Source: Haematobia irritans
Lineage: Eukaryota; Arthropoda; Insecta; Diptera; Muscidae
Assembly (NCBI RefSeq): GCF_050003625.1
Contig: NC_134400.1
Span: 46,985,096 to 47,049,095 of the forward strand
Length of the DNA stretch: 64,000 bases
Reading direction: 5' to 3'
Part shown: one piece after another, positions 22,901 through 33,370 of the stretch
Numbering within the stretch: position 1 is the first letter of the stretch
How the letters are laid out: the number at the start of each line of letters is the position of its first letter
Program-made: the position numbers and the translations under genes
The notes under the pieces: generated by a model
What the model saw: the letters and a program-made list of their open reading frames with translations, nothing else
Databases searched by the model: none
What the model was told of the DNA's origin: nothing

Positions 22901-23250
22901 TGCCACCGTGGTGCAATGGTTAGCATGCCTGCCTTGCATACACAAGGTCGTGGGTTCGATTCCCGCTTCGACCGAACACCAAAAGTTTTCAGCTGTGGAT
23001 TATCCCACATCAGTAATGCTGGTGACATTTCTGAGGGTTTCAAAGCTTCTCTAAGTGGTTTCACTGCAATGTGGAACGCCGTTCAGACTCGGCTATAAAA
23101 AGGAGGTCCCTTGTCATTGAGCTTAACATGGAATCGGGCAGCACTCAGTGATAAGAAAGAAGTTCACCAATGTGGTATCACAATGGACTGAATAGTCTAA
23201 GTGAGCCTGATACATGGGGCTGCCACCTAACCTAACCTAACCTAACCTAT
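22901..23250 (+). mobile_element. tRNA-derived SINE, full copy (SINE-2)
   Basis: It starts with the tRNA-like head (GCCACCGTGGTGCAATGGTT, A-box region at 22911-22925, B box GGTTCGATTCC at 22953). It ends with four CCTAA units at 23227-23250. It is about 350 bp, nearly colinear with SINE-1 and SINE-3. I could not define a convincing target duplication. The overlapping 103-codon minus and 76-codon plus frames are chance. Confidence 0.88.
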
Positions 23251-24160
23251 GTGAAATGTTTTGCACTGATAGAATAATGTCTCTGACAAAAAAAAAAAAA
23301 TACGAAATGATATATATGTGGTTCAATAAAGTTTATTTTATTCTAAGCTTTCTTTTACTAACAAAAATTTGTCTTTTACTTAAAGAAATTTGTCGTTACT
23401 ATAATGTTGATTCAGTGCCATTAAGGTTTGTGCTCATAATCTTCATGTGGTAGTTCAGGCAAAATTTTACCTTCGTCTGACATCTCTATGTTAGGATAAT
23501 TTTAATGGACTTTTCCACAAAGAAGCAAAAGCCTCTGGTATGGTATGTAAACAATTTCTGGTTTTTACCACCATATCCCCATGCCATTTCATCTAGTTTT
23601 TCGACGCCTTGGTATGAATGGTTAGTTTAAGTTTATGCCATCGACATTGGTTTCAATCAATGATCAATGTCAATGTTGTGACCCATACGTTAAAATAACA
23701 TTTCTTAGCTAGCCCGGCTGCCAGCCACATTAAACAAAACAACTACAAAAAAAAGACAGCCTGGTACAAAAGAAGATGTTTCTCCTTTGATTACCAAGAG
23801 ACCCAAAGACTTACAGAAAAATGTTTTATAAATAACAAGAAAATGAAGTTGAAGGCATTTGGAGGCATTCACTACACACATACATACACATACATCGAGT
23901 GTTCATAAATAGTCATCTTCATTTTTCTTAAAGCAAAAAAATCAAAAAAAAAAAATCTTCAACAATGATGTTCATGAACACGAAATGATCAGAGAAAAAT
24001 GATGACGTTGAAGATGACGATGTTCATGACTGCATTAATAAAACAAGTAAAATCGTCATAGATTTCGGTTAGGTCGAAATGTATATACCCTCCCCTATGA
24101 ATTTGAAATAATGGAAAAAAAGTTAACTAACTTCAATTGGATCTCCACAGCCATATTGTG
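23251..24160. other. No recognisable feature
   Basis: Non-coding. It includes an A run at 23288, CATACACATACA simple repeats at 23876-23897 and a GATGACGTTGAAGATGACGA patch at 24000-24030. No gene or element is recognised. Confidence 0.45.
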
Positions 24161-24165
24161 CTAAG

Positions 24166-24718
24166 TTTAGGTTGAGGTAAGGTGGTTGCCCACTGTTGCA
24201 AACACACTGAGATTATTTGCATGGGTAGTCTACATTAGAGGTAGTGAACAAAATCCAAAGCAACTGTCATGAATGTGCGTGAATGGGACTAAAATAAATA
24301 TGTCGTGCGTGAGAAATAAAATCGGTTGGTGAATAAAATTTCTGCAAAATCACGCTCACGAAAAAATCAAGATTTAATTCATACTCGTATGTTAACTGAA
24401 ATTAATTTAGCTCTCGAACTATATTTTATTTTTGAATTTTGTTACCTCTGTTGATTTCTGTTTTTGGAAAATGTCGTGAGTCTCGTGAATCACGTGAGTT
24501 GTCGTGAATCGTGCGTGAGTCCTTAAAAGTAGTTCTTGCGTGAGCGTGCGTGAATACTGGCTCTCATTTCGTGAATGTGCGTGAGTGGTATTGGCTACCA
24601 CACGTATCGCGGGTGAGCGTGCGTAAATAAACATTTTGCTTCGTGAATGTGTGTGAAATTTCAATCACGCGCACACCTCTAGTCTACTTATCTCTTATCA
24701 ATGAGTGCTGGTCGATAC
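24166..24718 (-). repeat. SINE relic, split by an hAT-type MITE
   Basis: GGTTGAGGTAAGGTGGTTGC (24170-24190) and, beyond the MITE, TTATCTCTTATCAATGAGTG (24688-24707) correspond to the 3' half of the SINE (TTAGGTGGCAGCCC and TCTCTTATCACTGAGTGCTG). The match is degenerate and ends at the DD41D element that begins at 24721. Confidence 0.5.
24236..24681. mobile_element. hAT-type MITE, 446 bp
   Basis: Terminal inverted repeats are TAGAGGTAGTG (left) and TAGAGGTGTGCG (right, reverse complement). Outside them are 8-bp near-identical direct repeats GTCTACAT (24228-24235) and GTCTACTT (24682-24689). An 8-bp target duplication and TAGAGGTG-type ends are typical of hAT elements. The interior is rich in CGTGAATGTGCGTGAGT words and has no transposase. 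The 81-codon minus frame at 24419-24664 follows from that repeat composition. Confidence 0.7.
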
Positions 24719-24720
24719 TA

Positions 24721-26023
24721 AAGGGTGATTTGTTAAGAGCTTGATAACTTTTAAAAAAAAAACGCATAAAATTTGCAAAATCTCATCGGTTCTTTATTTG
24801 AAACGTTAGATTGGTCCATGACATTTACTTTTTGAAGATAATTTCATTTAAATGTTGACCGCGGCTGCGTCTTAGGTGGTCCATTCGGAAAGTCCAATTT
24901 TGGGCAACTTTTTCGAGCATTTCGGCCGGAATAGCCCGAATTTCTTCGGAAATGTTGTCTTCCAAAGCTGGAATAGTTGCTGGCTTATTTCTGTAGACTT
25001 TAGACTTGACGTAGCCCCACAAAAAATAGTCTAAAGGCGTCAAATCGCATGATCTTGGTGGCCAACTTACCGGTCCATTTCTTGAGATGAATTGTTCTCC
25101 GAAGTTTTCCCTCAAAATGGCCATAGAATCGCGAGCTGTGTGGCATGTAGCGCCATCTTGTTGAAACCACATGTCAACCAAGTTCAGTTCTTCCATTTTT
25201 GGCAACAAAAAGTTTGTTAGCATCGAACGATAGCGATCGCCATTCACCGTAACGTTGCGTCCAACAGCATCTTTGAAAAAATACGGTCCAATGATTCCAC
25301 CAGCGTACAAACCACACCAAACAGTGCATTTTTCGGGATGCATGGGCAGTTCTTGAACGGCTTCTGGTTGCTCTTCACTCCAAATGCGGCAATTTTGCTT
25401 ATTTACGTAGCCATTCAACCAGAAATGAGCCTCATCGCTGAACAAAATTTGTCGATAAAAAAGCGGATTTTCTGCCAACTTTTCTAGGGCCCATTCACTG
25501 AAAATTCGACGTTGTGGCAGATCGTTCGGCTTCAGTTCTTGCACGAGCTGTATTTTATACGGTTTTACACCAAGATCTTTGCGTAAAATCTTCCATGTGG
25601 TCGAATAACACAAACCCAATTGCTGCGAACGGCGACGAATCGACATTTCACGGTCTTCAGCAACACTCTCAGAAACAGACGCAATATTCTCTTCTGTACG
25701 CACTGTACGCATTCGTGTGGTTGGTTTAATGTCCAATAAAGTAAACTGAGTGCGAAACTTGGTCACAATCGCATTAATTGTTTGCTCACTTGGTCGATTA
25801 TGTAGACCATAAATCGGACGTAAAGCGCGAAACACATTTCGAACCGAACACTGATTTTGGTAATAAAATTCAATGATTTGCAAGCGTTGCTCGTTAGTAA
25901 GTCTATTCATGATGAAATGTCAAAGCATACTGAGCATCTTTCTCTTTGACACCATGTCTGAAATCCCACGTGATCTGTCAAATACTAATGCATGAAAATC
26001 CTAACCTCAAAAGAATCACCCTT
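24721..26023 (-). mobile_element. DD41D mariner-like element R2, apparently intact
   Basis: A 1303-bp element with ends AAGGGTGATTTGTTAAGAGC and, reverse complemented on the right, AAGGGTGATTCTTTTGAGGT. It is flanked by TA at 24719-24720 and 26024-26025. It contains a single uninterrupted transposase frame filling most of its length. The terminal repeats are imperfect beyond the first ten bases. Confidence 0.9.
24825..25910 (-). CDS. DD41D mariner-family transposase, intact frame
   Basis: 361 codons without stop, of the length expected for this family. Residues 1-120 form the bipartite DNA-binding region: TNEQRLQIIEFYYQNQ at 5-20 is the first helical segment, and SIRRRSQQLGLCYSTTWKIL at 90-109 is a second helix-turn-helix that would bind the terminal repeats. 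The catalytic core shows D159 (ILFSDEAHFWLNG), D252 (MWFQQDGATCHTAR) and D294 (DLTPLDYFLWG). There are 41 residues between the last two, the DD41D signature of rosa-type elements in the IS630-Tc1-mariner superfamily. WCGLYAGGIIGPYFF at 198-212 is the usual spacer between the first two. The start chosen is the first ATG, 113 bp inside the right terminus. All catalytic residues are present, so the protein may be functional. Its promoter is not evident. The plus frame at 25514-25729 is antisense. Confidence 0.93.
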   Translation of the reverse strand: MNRLTNEQRLQIIEFYYQNQCSVRNVFRALRPIYGLHNRPSEQTINAIVTKFRTQFTLLDIKPTTRMRTVRTEENIASVSESVAEDREMSIRRRSQQLGLCYSTTWKILRKDLGVKPYKIQLVQELKPNDLPQRRIFSEWALEKLAENPLFYRQILFSDEAHFWLNGYVNKQNCRIWSEEQPEAVQELPMHPEKCTVWCGLYAGGIIGPYFFKDAVGRNVTVNGDRYRSMLTNFLLPKMEELNLVDMWFQQDGATCHTARDSMAILRENFGEQFISRNGPVSWPPRSCDLTPLDYFLWGYVKSKVYRNKPATIPALEDNISEEIRAIPAEMLEKVAQNWTFRMDHLRRSRGQHLNEIIFKK

Positions 26024-26252
26024 TATGTTTAGCTTCCTTGTTTCGTAGAGCAGTTAGTTTAAAAGCTAATAATAAAAAATAAATAAAAATCCATTTGCTC
26101 AGTTTGTGGATTACAAAAAGTTGTTCTCTATTTGTTGAGATATCTCTGGTGCGCTGAAAAAATATTGACTTAAAATTAAAAATTTTGCAATATAAATTTT
26201 AGCGCATGCAATTGACACATTAAGGACAAGTTAAGGAAAATTTATTAAGAAA

Positions 26253-27597
26253 CAAGTAAGGAAAATCTAAAGTCGGGCGGGGCCGACTGTATTATACCCT
26301 GCACCACTTTGTAGATCTAAATTTTCGATACCATATCACATCCGTCAAATGTGTTGGGGGCTATATATAAAGGTTTGTCCCAAATACATACATTTAAATA
26401 TCACTCGATCTGGACAAAATTTGATAGACTTCTACAAAATCTATAGACTCAAAATTTAAGTCGGCTAATGTACTAGGGTGGAACACAATGTTAGTAAAAA
26501 AAAATATTGGAAACATTTAAATCTGAAGCAATTTTAAGGAAACTTCGCAAAAGTTTATTTATGATTTATCGCTCGATATATATGTATTAGAAGTTTAGGA
26601 AAATTAGATTCATTTTTACAACTTTTCGACTAAGCAGTGGCGATTTTACAAGGAAAATGTTGGTATTTTGACCATTTTGGTCGAAATCAGAAAAACATAT
26701 ATATGGGAGCTATATCTAAATCTGAACAGATTTCAACCAAAGTTGGCACGCATAGCTAATTCTACTCCCTGTGCAAAATTTCAACTAAATCGGAGTTAAA
26801 AATTGGCCTCTGTGGTCATATGAGTGTAAATCGGGCGAAAGCTATATATGGGTTATATATCTAAATCTGAACCGATTTCAAACAAATTTGGCACGCATAG
26901 CTACAACGCTAATTCTACTCCCTATGCAAAATTTCAATTAAATCGGAGTAAAAGATTGGCCACTGTGGTCATATGAGTATAAATCGGGCGAACGTTATAT
27001 ATGGGAGCTATATCTAAATCTGAACCGATTTCAAACAAATTTGGCACGCATAGCTACAATGCTAATTCTACTCCCTATGCAAAATTTCAATTAAATCGGA
27101 GTAAAATATTGGCCACTGTGGTCATATGAGTGTAAATCGGGCGAACGATATATATGGGAGCTATATCTAAATCTGAACCGATTTCAATAAAATTTGGCAC
27201 ACTTGAATATAGTACTAATTGTTCTTCTTGTGCACAATTTTAAGCAAATTAGGGTAAAACTCAGGCTTCTGGGGCCATATAAGTCCATATCGGGCGAAAT
27301 ATATATGGGAGCTATATCTAAATCTGAACCGATTTCTTTCAAAATCAATAGGGTTCTATTCTGAGCCAAAACACATACTTGTGCCAAATTTGAAGTCGAT
27401 TGGACTAAAACTGCGACCTAGACTTTGATTACAAAAATGTGTTCACGAACAGACGGACAGACTGACATCGCTATATCGACTCAGGAGCCCACCCTGAGCA
27501 TTTTTGCCAAAGACACCATGTGTCTATCTCGTCTCCTTCTGCGTGTTGCAAACATATGCACTAACTTATAATACCCTGTTCCACAGTGTGGCGCAGG
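26253..27597 (-). mobile_element. INE-1/DINE-1-like element E5 (E2 subfamily)
   Basis: A 1.35-kb copy with its 3' end at the left (CAAGTAAGGAAAATCTAAAG, then the AGTCGG/CCGACT hairpin). Internal ~150-bp repeats lie at 26695-27320, with GACGGACAGACTGACA at 27452-27467. The 5' end is at the right (ATACCCTGTTCCACAGTGTG, 27571). The GTCY block is shorter than in other copies. The 67-codon minus frame is a repeat by-product. Confidence 0.85.
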
Positions 27598-27604
27598 CAA
27601 AAAT

Positions 27605-27750
27605 CACAAAATTTTTTAATTAACATCTAAACAGTGCAATGGATGTTGAAATGGTGGACATCCGTCCTATAACAAGTACATGTTAAATTCATTGCTTCTG
27701 CGCACCACTTCCTAATCCAAAAAGTAGTCGAAGTTCTATAGATTTTTACC
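27605..27750. repeat. P-repeat copy 3, partial
   Basis: GACATCCGTCCTATAACAAG and TTCATTGCTTCTGCGC followed by CCACTTCC match 14685-14760. Only the right-hand part of the repeat is present, directly next to the 5' end of E5, suggesting E5 inserted into it. Confidence 0.5.
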
Positions 27751-27839
27751 CTCACTACTCGAATGAGCACGTGATATAAAAGCGGGAAATTTTACTTCTA
27801 GTTTCGTGCAATTTAGTTGGTCAGTGCGCTATCTATCCC

Positions 27840-28440
27840 TTCAAGAAGTTAAATCGGGAGACCTGTGTAACATATATAAGGATTATATAAAACCCTTACC
27901 CATAGCAACCAAATTATGATTGAACTCAATTTCAAGTACATCTAGATTTACAATATCAGAACAATCGGACAAAAATTGCGGTGTTTAAATGGGCAAAAAT
28001 TTATAACGGGATATTGGTCGTTCGGAGGACTTGCCAAAATATGGACCGATGTAAACAAAATTCGACAAGTATTTTTATGGAACTAAAATACATCTAGATT
28101 TTCCGGCAAATAGGGGAAAAATTGTGATGTCTTGTAAGCTAGAAAGTCAAATCGGCAGATCGGTCTATATGAAGAATTTACCAAAACGTGAATCTGTAAT
28201 CGGGGCTATACTAAAACATGAACCGATTTGGCACACGTCTTTATGGAACTAAAATAGCTCTAGATTTCCAGTTTCAAGCAAATCGCATGAAAATTCCGGT
28301 GTCTAGAAGCACAAGGAAACAAGTCCGCCTAAATGGGGGTTATACCAAAACACGAACCGATACATTTGGCACATCTCTTTGAGGTCCTCTACATTTTGAA
28401 GTTCACCGATATAGTCCATCTTCGAACAATACAATACAGA
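27840..28440 (-). repeat. Degenerate INE-like element body
   Basis: Spaced recurrences of AACCGATTTGGCACA, TTTATGGAACTAAAATA and ATCTAGATTT at roughly 150-bp intervals resemble the internal repeats of the E/H elements. No GTCY block and no recognisable termini remain. It is probably an old, decayed copy. Confidence 0.5.
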
Positions 28441-29834
28441 AACATAAATATTTTCAATCATTTTCTTCACTGACTTTATTTTTAATTTGATTCAAAAATT
28501 TTATTACATCACTTAGCTTTTTAATTGATTACGGTTTGCATTTCTATTATTTTTTAAAAAAATTTGCATTTCTATTAATTTTTGAAGAAATATTTGAAAT
28601 ATCATTTTATATTAAATTTTGAATAAAAGGATAAGTAATAAATCTACACTCTTAGAAAAATATGTTTTTCATATGTTCCGATATAAACAAAATTTGTTTC
28701 GGGCACAATTTTAAAACACAATATATTTAAGTGCAAGCATCTAATGTTCCTAAACTAACACTAAATGTTTGGGACATCTATGTTAATATGTTAGAACATA
28801 TTATGTTTGGGGGATGAATGTTTCATAAAAATCATATGTGTGAATGCAAACATATATAAATTTACAAATTTCGACTAAACATACATATGTTGTGATATTT
28901 TATTCAAAGCGACAGAGAGAGTATAGAGAAAAAATAGAGATGGAAACCGGGAGAGTTGACAAAAGATATCAACATAACACAACGAAAGAATCAAAAGAGA
29001 ACAATTTCTGTGAAACCGCTTGTATGTTGATTCGGATAAGGCCAAAAATTTGATATGCTTAAGTCTAAATATTATTTAATTTGAATAAAGAGAATGGACA
29101 TTCGGAACCAAGAGAATAGACATTTGAAAAACAAACAGCATATGTTTTCGCCTTGAGAGCAGCATTTTATGTATGTGTGGACATGTGTTTTGTTTATCAT
29201 TTTGGCATTATGGGCACAATTTTTTTTTTTTTTTGGTTCGTTAAAATAAATCAGGGGTCATCATAAAAATAACGAAAGGGCACTATACTCTTTTTAGAGT
29301 TGGGACAGTAAAATGAAATAAGGAGGAAATAGTGAAAAATTACACAGTAAAATGTATAAAAACAAAGTTTAGTTCCTCTTTATTAATAAGTAGTTCACGA
29401 GGAGTTGACGGACACCTTCAAATATAAAAGCGGGCATTAAGTTCGAGTTTTGCAGCTAAAACAATTTAAAAAGTTTATTTTCTTTAAAATGAATTATTAA
29501 AGAAAAATAAAAGGCATTTTAAAGCGATGGTAAATAAATTTATGTTTATATTCTAAAATTATTTATGTATGTTTATACTCAACTCCACGTTCTTCTTTTG
29601 GTAGAGTTTTTGAATTCCATCCAAATTTTAAAGTTTTGTACCAAAAACAGTTTGTTGTTACAAAATTGTTATTTTTGCAATAAAAAAATAATATTTTATC
29701 CAAAAATCAGTCAATTTCGTTTATATTAAGCACTGTTACTGACTATAAATCTTTAATAACCCACATTTCGAAGTTTCATTATAAAAATTTAATATAGTAT
29801 AAATATAAATGTGTAAATTAAAAAAAAAGTGTTC

Positions 29835-29915
29835 GGTCGGAGCAGGGATTGAACCCACGATCCTTTGCATGTAAGGTAGACATGCTAACCACTGCTCCAC
29901 GTGGCAAACAAATAT
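29835..29915 (-). other. tRNA-like Pol III module (in M2), leftward
   Basis: On the minus strand the order is GCCACGTGGAGCAGTGGTTA (A-box region), then GCATGTCTACCTTACATGC, then a B box GGTTCAATCCC, then TGCTCCGACCGAAC. It resembles the head of the SINE. Acceptor-stem pairing is poor, so it is not scored as a tRNA gene. Confidence 0.65.
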
Positions 29916-30007
29916 ATGTTTCTGTTAAATAATGTTATGTTTGCACGGGCTCGTGGGCGCTGCAAACTATGCTATATAAATGTAACTTATAACGATAATT
30001 ATCTGCT

Positions 30008-30098
30008 GGTGACCATAACAGCTACGTAGCCTAGTGGATAGTGTGTTGGCTTACAAACTGTATGGTCCTCGGTTCGATTCTCCGTGCAGGCGAAAGGT
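30008..30098 (+). other. tRNA-like Pol III module (in M2), rightward
   Basis: TAGCCTAGTGG at 30028-30038 is a good A box and GGTTCGATTCT at 30072-30082 a good B box, with normal tRNA spacing. The sequence differs from the leftward module, so two different tRNA-like units are present about 100 bp apart, diverging. The same arrangement is at 59449-59695. Confidence 0.65.
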
Positions 30099-30404
30099 AA
30101 AATTTAAAAAATTTATAAAAGTGAATAATTTCTTCAACATTATTTGTATTACAGAAAAAAGTGCCAAGCACAAATATATTTCGTGGACGTGAAAATTACG
30201 AGTATGTTAGGGAATGAGCACAATCGTCTTTGGGAAAAATTCTTCCAAGCATATAATATTTTTGGGCGTAAAATGCTTCCAACCATATAATATGTTCACA
30301 TAAAATAAACATATTAATGTTTCGGCAGTATCCAATAATATATGTGCTTCCTGCAAAATATGTTTGGAACATATGTTAAAGAAGCGATTTTTTTTTGAGG
30401 GTGT

Positions 30405-31690
30405 AAGTACGACATGTTCTTTTTTGTTTTATTTTTATTTTATGGCAGAATAAAATTTTTAAATGTTCATTGGCACAGTTTTTTATTTTCTTGACAAAAA
30501 TAAATTTTTAATAAAATATATTTCTATAAGAAAGAAGTTTCTAAGTACCTTCCTATGTATGTTTAAGGGAAACCTTTTCTAATAAACAATTCCCAATAAG
30601 AAAAAAACGCATATATGAAAAAAAAATATTCGGATTTCCATATATTTGTAATGATCTGACAATGACATTTCTTTGGGTTACAAACGGTTCGGGAAACTAG
30701 GTATACTCCACCTACAATCAAGGTGATAAATAGAATTAAGCTTTTGGAGACCAATATGAACATGAAGTTACCATGGAATCATAGAAAAGTATGAAAACTA
30801 AAAACTCCAACCATGTTTTCTATAGAAATAATAAAATTCCAATAAGTTGTTTTTTTTTATTCTACTGCCAACCAGTAGACAAGAAGTACGGGCGGACAGA
30901 TGGACGGATATAAATACATAATGTTTAGAAATTATGCATTGCATTCATGTTGCCTGTTTGAGTGACTGGTTGAAATGGAGAAATGTTGTTCGTAAACTTT
31001 TTTCCTACTTTCTGTCTAACATCATTTCTAATATTGCACAATATCTGGTAATGATTCTCTACATTTTTTGCTTTTTCCATTTCACTGCCTTCTTTTGACA
31101 TAAGTGGGGGTTGGGTGAGGAAGAGGGAGGGAAGGGGTTGGTCAACACATACAAGAGTTACCAAATTGAGACTTTAACGATTTTTATGGCATCTAATTTG
31201 TAGATAGAGAGGTATCCAAAGTAATCAGTACTCATCTCTGAATATTACCAGAATTGAAATTTTATTGAAGCTTTCAAGATAAGTTGAGTTTATAAAAAAA
31301 GACAAGATACATCGCTAATCATTAAGTTCGACTTGGCCTAATACCGAAAACATTTTCTATGGTCGTTTAAAATCTCGATATTTTTATTATTTATTCTGGT
31401 GGCCCAAAAGTCGAGATGTCTATTATTTAATGTTTACCTAAGTAGAATAATCGAATGGTAATAGTTACAAAAATCGATTATTCGGAGTTAGATTTCTTGG
31501 AAAATCGAATCGAATCTGATGTTGTACAAAATCTACTAAACTATTTTTGATATTTACCAAAATCAGCTAATCGACTTTTGCATTGTTTTTTAAATAGTAT
31601 AAAATCGATTAATCGAATTTTGATATTGGGCAAATTTGACTAAATAACAAAATCGGCAATACAAAAGTTGGTCCAGAGAATCGGGCAACA
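30405..31690. other. No recognisable feature
   Basis: Non-coding, AT-rich. An ATCGATTAT/AATCGAATCG-rich patch lies at 31440-31640. Short minus-strand frames (30563-30763, 30925-31164) have no recognisable domains. Confidence 0.45.
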
Positions 31691-31703
31691 GTCATTGATA
31701 ACA

Positions 31704-31776
31704 AGTCAACAATGAACTGAATAGTCCAAGTGAACCTAAAAATAACGAGCTGCTACTATACCAAACCTAACCTAAC
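31704..31776 (+). repeat. SINE 3'-tail fragment
   Basis: CAATGAACTGAATAGTCCAAGTGAACCT followed by GAGCTGCTAC and CCTAACCTAA is the last ~75 bp of the SINE, with substitutions. The tRNA-like head is missing. Confidence 0.7.
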
Positions 31777-31884
31777 GCACTTACGAGTAGAGCGCCTGTC
31801 CCTAACTAACATTGATCAGTGAGCACGGGTGTCACTCGACCCAAAATTAATCTACCAAAATTAAACTATTTACCAAACATTAAA

Positions 31885-33370
31885 AATTTGTCAAAATTGT
31901 ATTTCTATAGAAAATATTATCAAAATTGTATTTCTATAGAATATATTGTCGAATTTTTTTTTCATAGAAAATTTTGTCAAAATTTTATTTCTATAGAAAA
32001 TTTTGTCAAAATTTTATTTCTATAGAAAATTTGTCAAAATTTTATTTCTATAGAAATTTTTCTCAAAATTTTATTTCTATAGAAAATTTTGTCAAAATTT
32101 TATTTCCGTAGAAAATTTCCTCAAAATTTTATTTCTATAGAAAATTTTGTTAAAAATTTTATTTCTTTAGAAAATTTTGTCAATATTTTATTTCTATAGA
32201 AAATTTTGTCAAAATTTTATTTCTATAGAAAATTTTGTTAAACATTTTATTTCTTTAGAAAATTTTGTCAAAAATTAGTTTCTATGGAAAATGTTGTCAT
32301 ATTTTATTTCTATAGAAAATATTGTCAAAATTTTATTTATATAAAAAATTTTGTCAACATTTTATTACTATAGAAAATTTTGTTAGAATTTTATTACTAT
32401 AGAAAATTTTTGTCAAAATGTTACTACTATAGATTTTTTATTTATTTATTTATTTATTTATTAAACTTATAGCAAATATAAGAATAATAGAAAAAATCTA
32501 GCATTAGCTACTTAGGCTATCAAAATTTTATTTCTATAGAAATTTTTCTCAAAATTTTATTTCTATAGAAAATTTTGTCAAAATTTTATTTCCGTAGAAA
32601 ATTTCCTCAAAATTTTATTTCTATAGAAAATTTTGTCAAAATTTTATTTCTATAGAAAATTTTGTTAAACATTTTATTTCTTTAGAAAATTTTGTCAAAA
32701 ATTAGTTTCTATGGAAAATGTCATATTTTATTTCTATAGAAAATATTGTCAAAATTTTATTTATATAAAAAATTTTGTCAAACTTTTATTACTATAGAAA
32801 ATTTTGTTAGAATTTTATTACTATAGAAAATTTTTGTCAAAATGTTACTACTATAGATTTTTTATTTATTTATTTATTAAACTTATAGCAAATATAAGAA
32901 TAATAGAAAAAATCTAGCATTAGCTACTTAGGCTATCAGCTATAGATTTTTTTAATTTTATTTCTATAGAAAATTTTATTTCCATAGAAAATTTTGTCAA
33001 AATTTAATTTCCATAGAAAATTTTGTTAAAATTTTATTTCTGTAAAACATTTTGTCAAAATTTTATTTCTATAGAAAAATGTGGCAAAATTTTATTTATT
33101 CTGTCAACATTTTATTTCTATAGAAATTTCGCCAACATTTTATTTCTATAAAAAATGCTGTCAAAATTTTATTGCTTCAGAATTTTTTTTATAGAAAATT
33201 TTATCAAAATGTTATTACTATAGAAATTTTTTTTTAAATATTTATTTCTATAGAACATTTGGTCAAAATTGCATTACTATAGAAAATATTTGCCAAAATT
33301 TTACTTCTATAAAAAATTTTGTAAAAATTTTATTTCCATACAAAATTTTGTCCAAATTTTATTTGAATTT
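31885..33370. repeat. 29-bp minisatellite array V2 (largest)
   Basis: About 1.5 kb of the unit described for V1. The TTTCTATAGAAA palindrome is often perfect, with variants TTTCCATAGAAA, TTTCTTTAGAAA and TTACTATAGAAA. TTTA tetranucleotide runs followed by an AAACTTATAGCAAATATAAG segment occur twice, at 32440 and 32860. A larger duplication covers 32035-32937. No coding is present. The 68- and 70-codon frames are by-products. Confidence 0.9.
32035..32937. repeat. Higher-order duplication inside V2
   Basis: Block 32035-32520 (~485 bp) and block 32521-32937 (~417 bp) carry the same succession of minisatellite variants. Each ends with a TTTA run, AAACTTATAGCAAATATAAG, and TAGCATTAGCTACTTAGGCT. 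The second block lacks two or three units and some TTTA repeats. Confidence 0.85.

Larger units (their letters stand above)
28646..30404 (-). mobile_element. M-family element M2 with twin tRNA-like modules
   Basis: 1.76 kb bounded by ACACTCTTAGAAAAATATGT on the left and TCGCTTC/GAAGCGA...GAGGGTGT on the right, matching M1, M3 and M4 ends. ATGTTTGGGACATAT-type words cluster at 28660-28890 and 30230-30380. The middle has two tRNA-like modules pointing away from each other (listed separately). A T/A run at 29219-29236 and a GTTCGAGTTTTGCAGCTAAA segment at 29442-29461 also match M4. The frame at 28844-29053 (69 codons) shows no domain. The class of the element is unknown. Confidence 0.7.

Noticed and set aside
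22753..23098. 103-codon minus and 76-codon plus frames
   Set aside because: Both lie over SINE-2, and similar frames recur over SINE-1 and SINE-3.
29835..30098. Genuine tRNA genes at 29835-29915 and 30008-30098, and likewise at 59449-59695 and 51390-51460
   Set aside because: A and B boxes are present but acceptor stems do not pair well and the units lie inside repeated elements; they are tRNA-derived modules.
31885..33370. CRISPR-like array of short repeats
   Set aside because: Direct 29-bp units without unique spacers, in eukaryotic AT-rich DNA; it is a minisatellite.
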